Part shown: positions 33,045 through 46,200 of the stretch, in pieces
Layout of the letters: each line of letters opens with the position of its first letter
Position numbering within the stretch: the first letter of the stretch is position 1
From: Oxytricha trifallax
Lineage: Eukaryota; Ciliophora; Spirotrichea; Sporadotrichida; Oxytrichidae
Assembly (NCBI GenBank): GCA_000711775.1
Contig: ARYC01000265.1
Location: 110,352 to 174,351 of the forward strand
Length of the DNA stretch: 64,000 bases
Reading direction: 5' to 3'
Program-made: the position numbers and the translations under genes
The notes under the pieces: model-generated
What the model was told of the DNA's origin: nothing
Database searches by the model: none
The model's input: only the letters and a program-made list of their open reading frames with translations

Positions 33045-34926
33045 ATGAAGACTTCTTACGGAAAACAAATTCACTCAATCTATCAAGGCAACAAGCTTAA
33101 TGCATGCTTGAGTGTAAACGGAGAGCTATTCATTACAGTAATCTAGGATGTTGAATAAGCCTTTAGAAATATAGAGAAAGAATAAATAGGAAACTACTTG
33201 GCTTAAGAAGCAGGTTTAGAGAGCTATATCGTTCCATAAAATGTAGTTTCTGTTTCTATTGGTGGACAAGATCTCGCATACATCGATGAATTTGGAACTG
33301 TTTTTTCAGTATCCTCTGGAGAAGATGTAAAGGTTTATCAACCTATGAAAATAAACATAGACGAGAGAGTTAAGCTTGTTAGTGTCGGACTATGGTGCTC
33401 ATTTGCTGTCACAGAATCTAACAAAATATACAACTGGTAGCAAGGCTTCATAACTGAAGACCATGTACCAGTATTAGTTCAAAACATTTAAGAAAACTTA
33501 AATATCATAGACATTAAGAGCACGAACTTTGAAACTATTTTCTTAACAAAGAATGGTGAAGTCTATAAAATTGAGCATCCCCTTGATTACTAGCTACCAA
33601 TCAAAGCAGAATAAAAGAAAAAGCTATAGAATATCATTTAGATATCTAGTTCATATGTCCACCTTATTGCTCTCTAAAGATAAGATACTAAGCCTATAAA
33701 AGATTGGGATTCTCTTTAGGTTGCTGAATGGTTCAATTAAATCGGATTAAGTGGTTGCTGTAACATCATAAAGTTCAAGAAAATCGATGGAGAGTAGATA
33801 CTCAAAGCAGATGAGGAATTTTTAAATGACACTTTAGGCATGATCTGTCAATTTGAGTAGTCTAAATTTAAGTATGAAATTTCAAAGGTAAAAGAGGTAA
33901 AGATTGGAAACTAGACTCTATATGGATGGGGCCAGAATTCATTCGGTCAACTTGGTCTAATTGGTGCTAACTATCAAGGACCAACTGTCATTCCTTTACC
34001 AGACTTTTAGGACTCTAATGATTACATCATTTAAATTGAGTGTGGCAGAAGAAATACCGCAATTCTTACTAAAGAAGGGGAGTTATGGATCACTGGGAAC
34101 AATAAAATTGAAAAAGTAGTCAAAAATTCTTTCCTAAACAAGAAAGAGGAATAAGAAAAAGAAAGTAAGAAGCTTAAGAATGGTGTAGACCTTAATGAGT
34201 TCTTGGTTAAAGACGATGAAAAGCAAAAGGGTAAAATATTTTTTTATTTTTATGTCTATTATTACTTTTATTATAAGAAGAAGCAAAAGATTAGCAAAAT
34301 GCGCTATGCCTCAGAGGAAGATCTTCAAGAATACTGGGAAACAGTGAAAGCTGAAAAATAAAGAAAGAAAAAATAGAAAAATCATCTCCTTAATTATGTC
34401 TCAGACTTAAAAGAGTTCCGAGAAGAATACAAAAAGGAAATTGATAAGGAAAAGTCCCTTAAACATCGTTGGTTAGACTTCACACACACTTTCAATTAAC
34501 AAGCTTTCGGAAAGAACTTCTAGATTGAAAGATTATCTCTAGGCAATAAAAGCTTCGTAGCAATCTGTACCTATAAATTCAAGTAGGGAAATACTAGACT
34601 TGTCAATAATCACAAAGAAGGAATGAAGTTCTAAGGTGCAGACAAAATTAATGTTTCTCAATTAAATTAAACAGAATGCTTAATTCCCTTTAAATTGATT
34701 AATTTGCACAAATTATTTTTGAATCATCAAGAGGCTAGCCTATTTGCAAAAGCAAAATTAAGACAAGAAATATACAATTTGCTATGAAGATCGCTTCTTA
34801 GGGTTAATAGAGACTGACCTGGAGAAGTTCATGCTAAAGAGCGAGGTGCCCTACCATAGAATATAATTGTTTAAATGCAATGATGAAATTATATGGGACA
34901 GAAAGAAAAAATTCACTACTTTATGA
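33045..34926 (+). CDS. RCC1-repeat protein with an internal SAM domain
   Basis: ATG at 33045. The first half has degenerate RCC1-type beta-propeller blades (LNACLSVNGELFI; VSIGGQDLAYIDEFGTVFSV; VSVGLWCSFAVTESNKIYNW; NGEVYKI). Residues around 33690-33840 look like a SAM domain (WDSLQVAEWFNQIGLSG, then ILKADEEFLNDTLGM). A canonical blade follows: LYGWGQNSFGQLGL and IECGRRNTAILTKEGELWI. The C-terminus is a charged helix (34290-34480, with EYWETVKAEKQRKKK) and an ordinary tail ending KKKFTTL with TGA at 34924-34926. Two IESs are resolved (pointers AAGCAAAAG and ATTTGCA). Without removing the second, the frame ends at a TGA at 34785. RCC1 propellers bind small GTPases, chromatin or ubiquitin-system partners, and SAM domains mediate protein association; the actual partner here is unknown. 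Confidence 0.85.
34221..34289 (+). other. IES in RCC1/SAM gene, pointer AAGCAAAAG
   Basis: AAGCAAAAG at 34221-34229 and 34281-34289. Excising 60 bases joins VKDDEKQK to ISKMRYASEEDL. The insert also begins near a GT and ends in AAG, but a splice at those points would break the frame, so an IES fits better. Confidence 0.85.
34702..34748 (+). other. IES in RCC1/SAM gene, pointer ATTTGCA
   Basis: ATTTGCA at 34702-34708 and 34742-34748. Excising 40 bases shifts the frame so that FKLINL continues into QKQNQDKKYTICYEDRFLG and on to a natural stop at 34926. Unexcised, the frame ends 140 bases earlier and leaves a clearly coding stretch unused. Confidence 0.85.
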
Positions 34927-35094
34927 TGCTCATGAATGATACATTACAGCAAGCTAGTTGAAAATTGGAAAGAGCAGCTCAATTTTCCTAGCATGTATTT
35001 ATATATTTAAGTTATGTGTAATTGCAATTAACAGAATTTATCAATATAATTAGTAGTCTCCTAATAAATACTAAGTTAATCATAAATTTTATAA

Positions 35095-38000
35095 TCACTA
35101 TTTTTGCTTTAATTTGAATATTTTGTCAAAAGCCTCTTCTAAATCTTTTTCTTTTAATCTTTGAGTTTATTCTTAAGAATCTATTTTTGATGACATTAAA
35201 CCTTGGTTTTAGTTTCTAGTTTCTAAATCGTAAAACTTTGATCTTTTACTTTGATTATTAGATACAGACATACTATCACATATTTAAATATTTCTTTTGT
35301 AAATAGATAAACTATCTTCAATAACTTGTTTTAAAAATATATTTAAATTTTAGCAATAATACCCTTATTTTCTAGTAGTTTAAGCCCTGATGGTTGCTTT
35401 AGTGTTTCAGACCCCATCTCCATTTTATTCAAATTTTGAGTATACTGCTACATACCATTCTGGTAGCTGCTATTTAGTTGATTATTCATATTACCAGAAT
35501 TACTCATCCTGCTCCTCTCCTACATTTAACAAGAACAATTTATACTAAAATGTTGTGATAAGTTGTTTAACATTTTTAAATTTGCATTCTAAGCTTTCTC
35601 TTGGCGACACTATTAGGCAGATACTCACTAAATCCTACTTTCTCTAGAATTGGCAGTTGCTCAATAGTTGGCAAAGAATAATCTGTGGATGTTGCAGTTG
35701 TTTGAAAAGTATAATCACGGGCAAGTTGTTTATCAAATAATGTTGGTTCTTTTGGCTTTCTGAAGGATGATATAAAGTCCATTTACTTCGCTACTTTCAA
35801 GTTATATATAATCCCAATAAATATTTTATAAATGTCAATTTTGAAGAAATATTGAAATTCTTTTTACAAATTTTAAATTTAAATATAATACAAGCAAAAT
35901 TCAAGTTATCGATATAACCATTAAAATCAGAATCCATGAAAAGCTCCTTACGACTTGTAAATTTATTGAAATTCGGTACTACTTTACTTTAAGTTGATTG
36001 AACACTATCATAATTAGCATCATAATATATATCTGACTTGAATTTATCTACCAAGTCATCTTTTCTACCAGTCTGCTTTGATAAACTTAAATTAATATCT
36101 CTAAAATTCTTGAATATTATTTTATTAATTTTTTAAATAAAATAATTTTCGTCCAGTCATATAATTATGAATATTAGAAAAGAACACGTGGTTTATCTCC
36201 ACTTTCCCTATTCTTCTGACAGTTGATAGAATTTCAGGTGATTTATTAATATTTAAGAATCTATTTTCATTTGGGCCTGCATTCATTCTCTCATTCAAAA
36301 ATGAAGTTTATTCCCTACCTAAACTTAACTTGGGAATTATTGTAAATTTGAGATCACATTTATCTATGTATCTATATCATAAGACTTCAAATGACTATAG
36401 GATAATATTACTTTTATAAATACTTCAATTTTGTGTTTAGGTTTATCAACTTATCAATAGCTACAAGTTTGGACTTAACTTAAGGATAGTTATTACTGTT
36501 AATACCAGGTACTTCAGTCATAAATGCCAAATAATCATTGTTGTAATTAATAATAGAGTGCTGACTTTACAAGACACTGCTCTAGTTGTGATTGTGTTTG
36601 CCGTTGTTTGAAATTCTAATTTATTCTGATTCTTAAGTAAATTAAGTAGGGTTTGTGGTGTCTTTGGTGTTCATATGTAAACTAATATAAATTCAATATA
36701 TTAACTTTATTATAATCATTAATTCATTAAATACTACAAGTAAAAAATAATATTGCATATTTTCATTCATATTTCTACTTGCCGTAGTTGGATTGAACTT
36801 AGATTTATAGTCAACTGATTTACTAAGTGAATTGTGACCTCCTGCATTTAATTGTATATATTTATACAAATATTTTCTCATTAAAGTGGAGATATACCTA
36901 ATTTATTTTAGAATAATAAACTTTTGCATTCTTGATGCTTATGTTATTATAAAATAGTATATCAATAAAATGTTTAACTTATTAAAGAATTAAATTAAAT
37001 ATTATTAATAACTGACTGGTTGAATCTATTGTTATTCTCTTCTGTCTATCCTTAATTATCCTCTCTCAAAGTATTTTAGGACAGCATTGAAAATTTATGA
37101 ATACTTTGTGAGTAATCCCTAGCAAGTTGGGTTATTAATTAAATAAATAATTTATAATTAAAAGTTTCAAAAAATAAATAAAGTTTCATGTAAATCATCA
37201 TAAATTAATAATATAATTTTCAATGATACTTGTGAATCATTCTGAGTTTAATATCTATTATTTGCATATATTTTAGTTAATTTTTGGCAAGGTGCTTTTT
37301 AATCACTTTCAATTTATTATTGCTAAAATTACTGATATCAATTATAACAATTTGACATCATAATATTTTTCCTTCGACTTTGTTTATTTATTGTTTATCA
37401 AATATAAATTTAGTAAATTATAAACCTATAATACAACTAATTTCTAGAGGGAGAGTGTTGCTGCTGCTTGAAAGAATATGAATGTGCCTATTTTTCAATC
37501 TGAGAGAAGACTGGATTGTACTTGCATTCAACATTTAGTTTCATTCTTTCGTGGATTTAAACCATAGTATTTTCTCTGCCAACTGATTGAAAACACATAG
37601 ATTTACCTACTTTCTTTTGCTTGGATTTCCTATTTTTACTGTCTTTCTATTACATCGATTTGTTTCTCTAAAAGTAATCAATTAGAAAACTAAATTAATC
37701 TGGATATATGTTTAAACAATAACTTTAGACTGTAATTGAACTCTTGGATTATAATTTAATTAAAGTTAAGTCTATATTGGTACTTGTTTAGAATAGACAG
37801 AACAAAATATATATAAATTTCATCACTTTTAAGGAAAGCGTAACTTACCTGATTAACATTAGAATTTAAGAATAAATTTCCAACCATGTCTTTTAATCCA
37901 ATAAAGTGATAAAATTGATTGAATAGTGGCTACTACCCACTTGAAAGCATGTCCATTTTCCTAACTAATTCCTCGCTCTTGCCCTTTGCATAGGGGTCTT

Positions 38001-38454
38001 GTTGGAAATTTGATTAATGTAGCAAAGCTTGAGATTAGTTGTTATTCCTCAATAAATTTAGAATAAAATGTTATGACTCTCTATATATTGCCCTTTATTT
38101 TTTGACTTATTTATAAGCATAAATTAGTAAGTTTAATCGACTGCATTAAACTTTTTAAATATTTTTCTATACAAAATTATATAATTTATCAATAAGTAGT
38201 GTTGTAAGTTCTTATTCATCATCTTCGTTATTTTCTTTTATATTTTCCAAAGCTATTTATTAATAGTAATATCATCAATTTTAAAATTTTTAATGTGATT
38301 ATTATAATTTATAACACACAGCTTTTTTCTTATCTTTATCCATTGTCCTCTCATTTAAAGCGTTATATAGTGTAAATGTCTGTTTTCCCTATCTTGACAC
38401 CATAGGAGTAGCGAAATCTGTCCCAGTCAATCCTATCCCTGTATCACAAATCAT
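35095..38454 (-). CDS. Unknown protein encoded in many short MDSs
   Basis: ATG at 38454 (MICDTGIGLTGTDFATPMVS) to TGA at 35095-35097. Coding blocks in order: 38454-38320, 38250-38200, ~38040-37850 (KGKSEELVRKMDMLSSGQQP), ~37670-37440 (SVGRENTMVQIHERMKLNVE), ~37100-37020, 36860-36773, 36669-36430 (AFMTEVPGINSNNYPQV), 36400-36180, 36110-35910 (KQTGRKDDLVDKFKSDIYYD), 35795-35349 (MDFISSFRKPKEPTLFDKQL) and 35279-35095. Four IESs are solved with pointers AGCT, TTCATAT, TTCAAGTTAT and ATATTTAAAT; a 26-base intron (GTATAAATT...TGTAG) sits near 35520-35545. The product would be roughly 500 residues, rich in Ser, Asn, Gln and Lys, with no domain I can name. The ATG at 35782 looks like a start but is internal, because the IES removal joins it in frame to upstream coding. 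Confidence 0.75.
35280..35348 (-). other. IES, pointer ATATTTAAAT
   Basis: Ten-base repeats at 35280-35289 and 35339-35348. Removing 59 bases joins NKGIIAKIQI to CDSMSVSNNQ in frame and gives access to the final TGA. Confidence 0.85.
35796..35909 (-). other. IES, pointer TTCAAGTTAT
   Basis: Ten-base repeats at 35796-35805 and 35900-35909. Removing 104 bases joins SDFNGYIDNL to KVAKQMDFISSF, fusing what look like two genes into one frame. Confidence 0.9.
36670..36772 (-). other. IES, pointer TTCATAT
   Basis: Repeats at 36670-36676 and 36766-36772. Removing 96 bases joins NPTTASRNMN to TKDTTNPTQF. Frame is kept either way, but the insert is AT-rich and hydrophobic in translation, unlike its flanks. 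Confidence 0.75.
38251..38323 (-). other. IES, pointer AGCT
   Basis: AGCT at 38251-38254 and 38320-38323. Removing 69 bases joins DKDKKKA to LENIKENNEDDEQE. The pointer is short, so the exact junction rests on the good reading across it. Confidence 0.7.
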
Positions 38455-38840
38455 ATTTATAATAATTTTATTTTATCTATTTTATTAATTCTAAGTTATC
38501 ATTAAGTCATTATTAAGGTCTTTATAAAATAAATAAATTTATAATATCTAGGAATATAAATCATGAGTCCAACTTAATGCATTAATATTTTCAATATATT
38601 TTGTTAACTTTATGTTGATTTTCTCAAATTATTTATATTTAAATAAATAGAACTGCTATATAAATAGTTTTTAAGATAATAATTGCAAAATTATAATTAT
38701 AAATATTTTGCAATAATTTAAACAATTAATTCGATTAATGATTTTGAATATTCCCTTTTGTGGATTAATTATGAGTATATTACTCATTAAAGTCAAAACT
38801 TTGATATAATAATCTGTTCATATTACAAAAATAAATAAAA
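38455..38840. other. Divergent AT-rich spacer
   Basis: Spacer between the fragmented minus-strand gene and the small plus-strand gene. No gene or notable repeat is seen. Confidence 0.45.
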
Positions 38841-39212
38841 ATGGAGAGCTCAATTGACGAACATTTGAAGACCGTTGCTGATGAAGAAGAGTTGAAGAAA
38901 TAATAAAAGACTTCAAAGTAAGTTGTGGAACAAACTTTTAACCGTAATAGAACAGACGAGGAGAGAAAAAACTAAATTAGAAGAGAAATTCAAAGATATA
39001 GAAATATTATTCTGCAAATCGAGCAGGACAATCATGAAGAAGAAACCAAAGAATCCTCAAAAATTCCAAAGATTGAGAATGAGATAAGTGAAGGCCAAAA
39101 GATAGATATAGACATTTAAAATAATGAGATTAATGAGGATGAGAACCCTGATATTAAAAGTGTTGAGAGTGATGTTACAATCAATGGAAGCACCACAGAT
39201 AAAAAAATGTGA
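38841..39212 (+). CDS. Small charged protein, uninterrupted
   Basis: A complete 123-residue frame from ATG at 38841 to TGA at 39210-39212 with no intron or IES, unlike most of its neighbours. The sequence is highly charged: DEEELKKQQKTSKQVVEQ, then basic RTDEERKNQIRREIQRYRN, then an acidic C-terminal half (DNHEEETKE, INEDENPDIKSVESD). The middle is a likely helix. It carries no hydrophobic segment and matches no family I know. The frame uses TAA and TAG as Gln, and the composition contrasts with the AT-rich spacers on both sides, which supports a real gene. Confidence 0.78.
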
Positions 39213-40225
39213 TTAATTTAACATTTTAATTAAAGATTTAGAATAATATCTTTTTACTATGATTATAATGAATATACTCAAGATCCTTCTGTTTTCTTAT
39301 AGATAAGTTATACTTTATAATTATATAATTTACCTATGAATTTAAATAATAATAAGAACTGCCTTAATTTGATTTATATTGGAATCTGAAAGTAATCACG
39401 ATCACATATATCTTATATATTTTTTTAATATTGTGATACATACTAGGACATGAAAAGCAGCTGTCTAGATTACCTTATAAATTATAAATCTGATTTTGGC
39501 TTTTGCAATAATTGATGTTTTAGTTAATTTTAAGAAGCAAAAATAATTAAAAAGATGAAAATTGGATCTTTTATTAGAACTTACAGTATTAAAAAATTAT
39601 AATATAGTAATGACAAATAATGAAGTAGTAAATAATATAAAGCCTATAAAAAACTAAAATTTAATTTAGATGTTAAATATTTTCACTTTATGACTTTCTA
39701 TAAAAAGGTTTTATTATTTGCATTACTATTTTACTTTTAACAAAACAATATTTAGAAGAGCAGACTACATGTGAATTCCTAGTTTTTTAAAAATAAGCAA
39801 TTAATAAAAGTCACATGTTTATATCACTGATAATGAAAATAATTATTCTTTAATTTGACATTAAATTATATATTATATAATAATTTGATAGTGGGGAAAA
39901 GGTTAATATTACTTATAATTAAATTTTAAAAAAAGGGTTATATCTAAATAGAGGAAAAATTTTTTATAATTAAAATTTAATATTAAATAACATCTTTTTT
40001 ATAAATATTTTATTAGAAAATTATATAAATGCATAATTTAATTTTAAATGAAAATACTGATACTAAAATTGTTGTTTGTAATATATTATTTTATTACTAT
40101 TTAAAACCATTTAAATTCTTTAACATATTTTAGTACTCATTTATTACTAAAATATGAAAAATTTATCAGTTTCCCTTAATTTTATTATAATCTAACTTTC
40201 AAACATTTTTAATGTATATTCTTTA
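39213..40225. other. AT-rich spacer, no gene seen
   Basis: One kilobase of nearly pure A+T between convergent genes. Scattered homopolymer runs, no coding composition, no clear repeat. Probably eliminated germline sequence. Confidence 0.45.
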
Positions 40226-43200
40226 TCATAATCTACTGCATTATTCAGCGTAGCTATCATCAGCCTCAATTATGTCGCTGAATTTAAAGTTTATCTTAGG
40301 ACTGGGTACAAATGATTTTAATCTTTTGTGATAATTTGATTATTAATTTAAAGATAATTTTAAAGTTTCTTTTTAATGAAGTGGTGAGCAATTTTTTGGA
40401 GAAAGTGCTTTCTTATGAAACACCTATTGCTATTTTTATTAAAAAATTAATATATGAACAAATTGATAAAATATTTTACTAATTTATCGGATTAACCTAT
40501 ATTTGCACATTTAATTTCATTTAAATAGCTATTAAATCAAATTAGCTCTTTAAATTTATCGAGTATTTTTATGTCTAGAGGGTTACCTGTCAAAGCTACT
40601 AATATCACTTGATTATGGTATCAATGTTTTTGGGGGAATTTATAATTAAAATATCTATATTAACGCTTAAAATGTTTGTATATTTAATATTAGCAATCAA
40701 TTCATGATAATAAATATACTACTTTTAAATATAATAATTGAATTTATTAATTAGGATTATTTTAATATAATAAAAAGTAAAGTTAGTTCTTTTTCAACAT
40801 TAACCCAATGTTTGATATCCATTACCATTCTTTTACTGTTTATACTTGAAGATGCCCTCAATATTTTTTGTGGTTTTTTATTACAAATTATCGTCTATTT
40901 ATTTCTTACTTTTTATCTATTATCTTGATAATATAGTAAAGTATAAAAATTTTTTCAAAAATTTAAATTCCACTAATTTCTCTTTTTTATATATTATAAA
41001 ACATAAAAACATTTATGTTTAAATATTATATTATATTAAATTTATATCTTAAAGGGGTCTTTCTTGGCTTATAAAAATATTTAAATAATTATTTATCTAT
41101 GAATTTAACAGAATTTAATTAATAGCAATATATTCATAAAACATTGAGTCCTTTAAAAGGGCAAAATTATCATTGTTTAAGAACTATAATAAGTAAAATA
41201 TTTGGATTATTTCACAATAGTTAGAGTGAAAAAAATAGACAATATAATAAGATAAAAAAAATTGTTAATTAAATTAAATAAATTGAACTTAACTATATTT
41301 GAAGAAAAATTTAAATAATCGCATGATTATTTGTAAATGTAAGCATAAATCATTTCTAGTTGTTAAAAGATTAATTACCTATGAAATTTAAAAAAATAAA
41401 ATCTTAAAAATTTAAATTCTATGAAATTACCTCCATAAATCTTGAATGTAAACAATAGGTAACTTCTTCATTAAGACTATCTAATCCACTCATTTGTGAA
41501 GTTCCATCTATCCTAGATACTTACGGAGGAAAAGGGTCTTAAAACTGATTAAAGTTGTAGAAAAGAAGATTTAGATTGTTATCCACTTCGTTTTTTTACA
41601 CCAAATTTTGAGTATCAGATTTTTATTTGTTCATAGTTATCACAATATTCTTAATTGGTTGATTTAAATGAACATCATTAATAGTATCACAACCAAACAT
41701 ACCATCTATAATTAAATATTAATGTTATTATTTTTACTAAAGTACATTTTGAAATGAAAACTTAAAATAATGTTTGATTCTTAAATTTTTTAAATTAAAA
41801 ACAATCTTCAGAGGTAGAGTTAAAATCACTATTATTTAAATTTAGGATTTCTTCTAGATCTTTTTCAATTTTAGTTTAACTTTTCAGAGAGCATTAACCA
41901 GAAATTAGGCTCGATATTTTTTCACCATGACTTTATAAATTAATAATTTCATCATTCCTAGTTTCTCTATATAAAAAAAAGTATCAAGACATTAAATTAG
42001 CTTTATAATTAAAATTTAGACATTTGAATGAACCTTTTGAATAGATTTTTTAAAAAATAAAATCTATTATCAGATACTATTTCATTTTAAACTCTTAAAT
42101 CAATATAGAAACTTAAATTCTAATTTTATAATGTGTTTTTCAAAGTCTTTTTTTAAGGGAGACAGACCTAATTATTCATATTTGTGGGTTCTCTAAAATC
42201 TTTTGGAGCTTTATAAATAAAAGTTAAGTATAAAATTTAATAACTTAAGAATGTTGATTTATTTAAAACATTATTATTGATTTTTTTCTTGATAATGAAT
42301 GGACTCGGGATTTATGTCCTGGAGATTGATTTATTATAGTCATTTTTTGAAAAAATAATTCAAAGTTTATAAGAAAAATTAAGAAATATAAGAAAATATT
42401 TATAAATTTTTAAAGTCACCCACTTGTCTCAATTTGTCGATTTATTATATACGAAAAATAAAAGATTTGGAAATTAATTTTATAATAGTAATACCTTTAT
42501 AGTTAGTAAGAATAGTTGATTAATTAAGATTCTACATCAATATAAATATAAAAATGAATGATTATTTTAAAATGGCAATTAAATTATAGCAAAATATCGA
42601 TGTGAATTCTTTCTATATATTATATATCTTAACCATAATTTATGTAATTATTTTAGATTATTAATTTAATTCTTTTATTAATTTTCACTTTGTAATATTA
42701 ATTCTGCAATTTAATAGTTTAATAATTAGTTTGTAATCCTTTTTTGTTTTACAAATTTATTTATGGTGATTATGTCTAAATATTTGCTTGTCATTTCTAA
42801 GTAAATAATAATTTATGTGCAAGGGGTTTATTGAAATAATGATCTTTAATTAATTTTTTACGGTTAAAAAAACTATCAAAAATATTTAAATGGAATATTT
42901 TATTATGAATAATTCAAATTAAACTATATCCAAGTTTATTATTTCCTTAAACATCTATAATTAATTATGGTTTTAAATTAAAATTTGAAGAAAAAATGAC
43001 TAATTCTGAAGCTTTAGGTTATATTTATAGATATTTTTTCATAATTGCATTGATGTAATATGAAAAATTCTCAAAAGTAAATGTCTTAGAAACTAAATTA
43101 AGCCATCCTAATTTTTAAAAAATAGTTTAAACATAAATAGAAATAAAATTATATTTTTTATTTTAAGTTTTTGAGAAGTCTTAGAAATTTTATCTATTAA

Positions 43201-46200
43201 TAAAACCCTAAAGCTATTTCGAAATCTAATTAGGATTAGGATTATTGAAAAATTAACGATTAATAATGTCATTTATTAATTTAATTTTATAAATTAAAAT
43301 AAAACATATAATTAAATGCAATAATTATGTCCCATTCATTTTATGATCTCAATAAAAATCCCATAGATTGTAATATAAAATATCACCTTTGATAAAATTA
43401 TATAAAACAAGGTTTAAAAGCACAAGAGTTATCATTGTATTAGATTGACAAACTTGGTAATGTTTAATCTTTAAATTAATTTTTTTTAGATTATATTTCA
43501 GCCAAAGTCTCAAAATTAAAGTCTTGATATTATTATAACTTATAAACTTAATTTTCTTCTTTTTCAATATAACGATTTTAATTACCTATTTAAACTATTT
43601 TATATGAGATATAAAATGTTTATTTGAGATTGAGCTTATTTTATAATGGGGCTAGCTTTTTTTATTATGCCATTTTGACTTGAATTTATAAATCTTGAGT
43701 GAGGGGAGTATTAGATGAGTCAGAATTTACTTGGCTTGCGAATCTATATTTGCTGCAATTTTACATGCTGTTAATGGGCGATACTATCTCATACTTGTTA
43801 GAGTTATCAATAATAAACAAACTATAGGGGGTAAGTTTCCTGCCCTTATATAAAAATATGTAACTTAAATCAATTTGAGAAAAAATGAACTCATAAAATG
43901 AACAAACCCCACCTACCTGAACATCAAATAACTTGATTATTATGATAAAGCTTCAATTATTTTTTTCACAATAATATTTATCATTAACATAAACATTTAG
44001 CTTTTTAATAATTTCTAATGTATAACAAGACAAAGGATAATTGTAAATCTTGAAAATTATATATTAAAATATTTGTATAATATTGGGGAATAGAAATCGA
44101 TGTACTCATTTATATTTCCTTCAATAATATTTGGGAAACAAAGTAAAATATAAAGTTTGTTGCAAGAAAATCCCCCCTTCAAGTTAAATTTATAAATCTT
44201 TGCACAATTATCAAATAATAGCTGGACTTTATGAAAATTTAATTTAAAAAAATTTGTTCAATTTATCATTTTGAGAGGCGTCAATAGAAAATTTAGTTGA
44301 AGGAGATGCTTAAGTGCTTTTAAACTTGGAATAGTAATAATAATTTTTATTTTTGAAACCCGATTAATTTTATATCAATTGCTTTTATCTTGAGTCTCTT
44401 TCTTAAAACAATTACGTTTCATAATATTGAGATGCTATAAATTCAAAGGATATACAAAATCCATTTAATCGTTAATGTATTTTATTGCATTAAGATTTAT
44501 TATATAAAAAAGTAATTTTTTTAATTTAATTTTAGGAAATTATTATAGTAATTAATTAATTGTATTATTTTTTAGTTTTCTTGTCCTGCTCGTGGTTGAG
44601 CTCATATATTTTTATTCGGAAACAAATTATTTCCAATCGTTCATATTCGATATATTTTCTGAGAACCCTTTAAGTTATAATGGACTCGAAATCCATTGAA
44701 GTGATTTCTTACTTTATAAGACTACTCCAATTTTAAAACATTAAAAAAAATCTATAATTTGAAATTTTTAATGTCATAGTTTAATAAAATTGTGAAATTA
44801 ATATCTTTAAGACTAATATAATTTTGGATTTCATACTCAGAGGAGTTTAGTCATATGTAGTGAGCGATTGAATATCAAAATTTTTCATGATAGTGGTTAA
44901 ATTTATTATGGAGGAAATGTTTAAAATGATTTTTATTGATAACAAATATCAGTTTAGATAAAATTTATAATAAAATATTCACTATATTAAGCTACTTTAT
45001 AAATTAATTTTGAAGTATGATTAGTTTTATCTAAGTTTATATATTTAACTCCAATTTTAATGATTCATCTTCACAAATAAATTATTACAAATTACGAATA
45101 AATCAAAATAAATTATACATATTACTTATTCAATTTAGCTTAATTAGTATATTTTCAAATTTAAGATTTAGTTTTATTTGCTAGATTGTTGTGCAAATGT
45201 ATATTGGTATCAGAATTTCTTTTTAAGAAAAGTAAATTATTTCCTCCTTGTTAAAAATTCCTAAAATTGCTATTCGAAGGACTAAGAGGATCAAAAGCTT
45301 ATGTGAATTTTATTGCATTTTTCTTTATGATCAAAGGCAGTTTTATTTCTTGTTAAATGATTGTTAATTAGTTTTAGCATATTGAATTTATCATAATCGA
45401 ATTGTCTATTAACTAAAAATGTAATAATAGTGATATATTAGAATTAATTAAAAATAAAGTATCCCATGAAAACTTAAATGTTAATTCTTAATTTGATTAA
45501 AATGGCAACTTAACAGCTTGAAATTCGTATAAATTTGGGATAAAATATGCAGAAATAAATATTTTCTATTCCCTGTCAAGCCATTTTCTTCCTAATTACT
45601 CTTCAATTAAGAAAAATAAAATTCAGAAAATATTTTATGAGATTTTCTGTTTTTATTTATAAAAGCTAACAAATTCTCTTAATACCTAAAAAAGGAATTA
45701 ATTATCATTTGGACTTCTAAAATAATAATAACTAAAAGAATTAATTACAGAGAATTATCTCTAAGTCTCTTTTTTAAATAGAATTATCCGAGATAATACT
45801 CTGTTAAAAATTAATTGAATTTATAATTATTCAGGCAAATCTGCATTTGCTCTTAAACCTATATAAAACTTACTTAAAATAAGCTTATCTTACTTAAAAT
45901 ATCCAATCTAATCATGTTATTTTATGATTATAATATTGAATTTCTTCTAAAAAATCAAACAAAAATTCTGACTCATACCTTAATTCTTATATGTTACTCT
46001 TTGCGTTTCCTATTTTATAAAATATATTTTACCTTGTTGTATTTGCTGATTCTTACTTTAATTTTTTATATCTTAATTATAGAAACTAGCTGCAATTTAA
46101 TTTTATTCAGGAAACTTTTGCTTTTTCTTAAATTTATCATAATTTTAGTCATTTATATTTTAGAAGTTCCCTTATCCATAATTATAATTTGTCTCATTAT

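Noticed and set aside
35576..35782. Separate small gene starting at ATG 35782
   Set aside because: An IES with a ten-base pointer joins it in frame to coding sequence upstream, so the ATG is internal.
43690..43910. Plus-strand frame resembling a gamma-tubulin-complex fragment
   Set aside because: The minus strand has about 155 open codons of typical ciliate composition over the same region, so the plus frame is a shadow.
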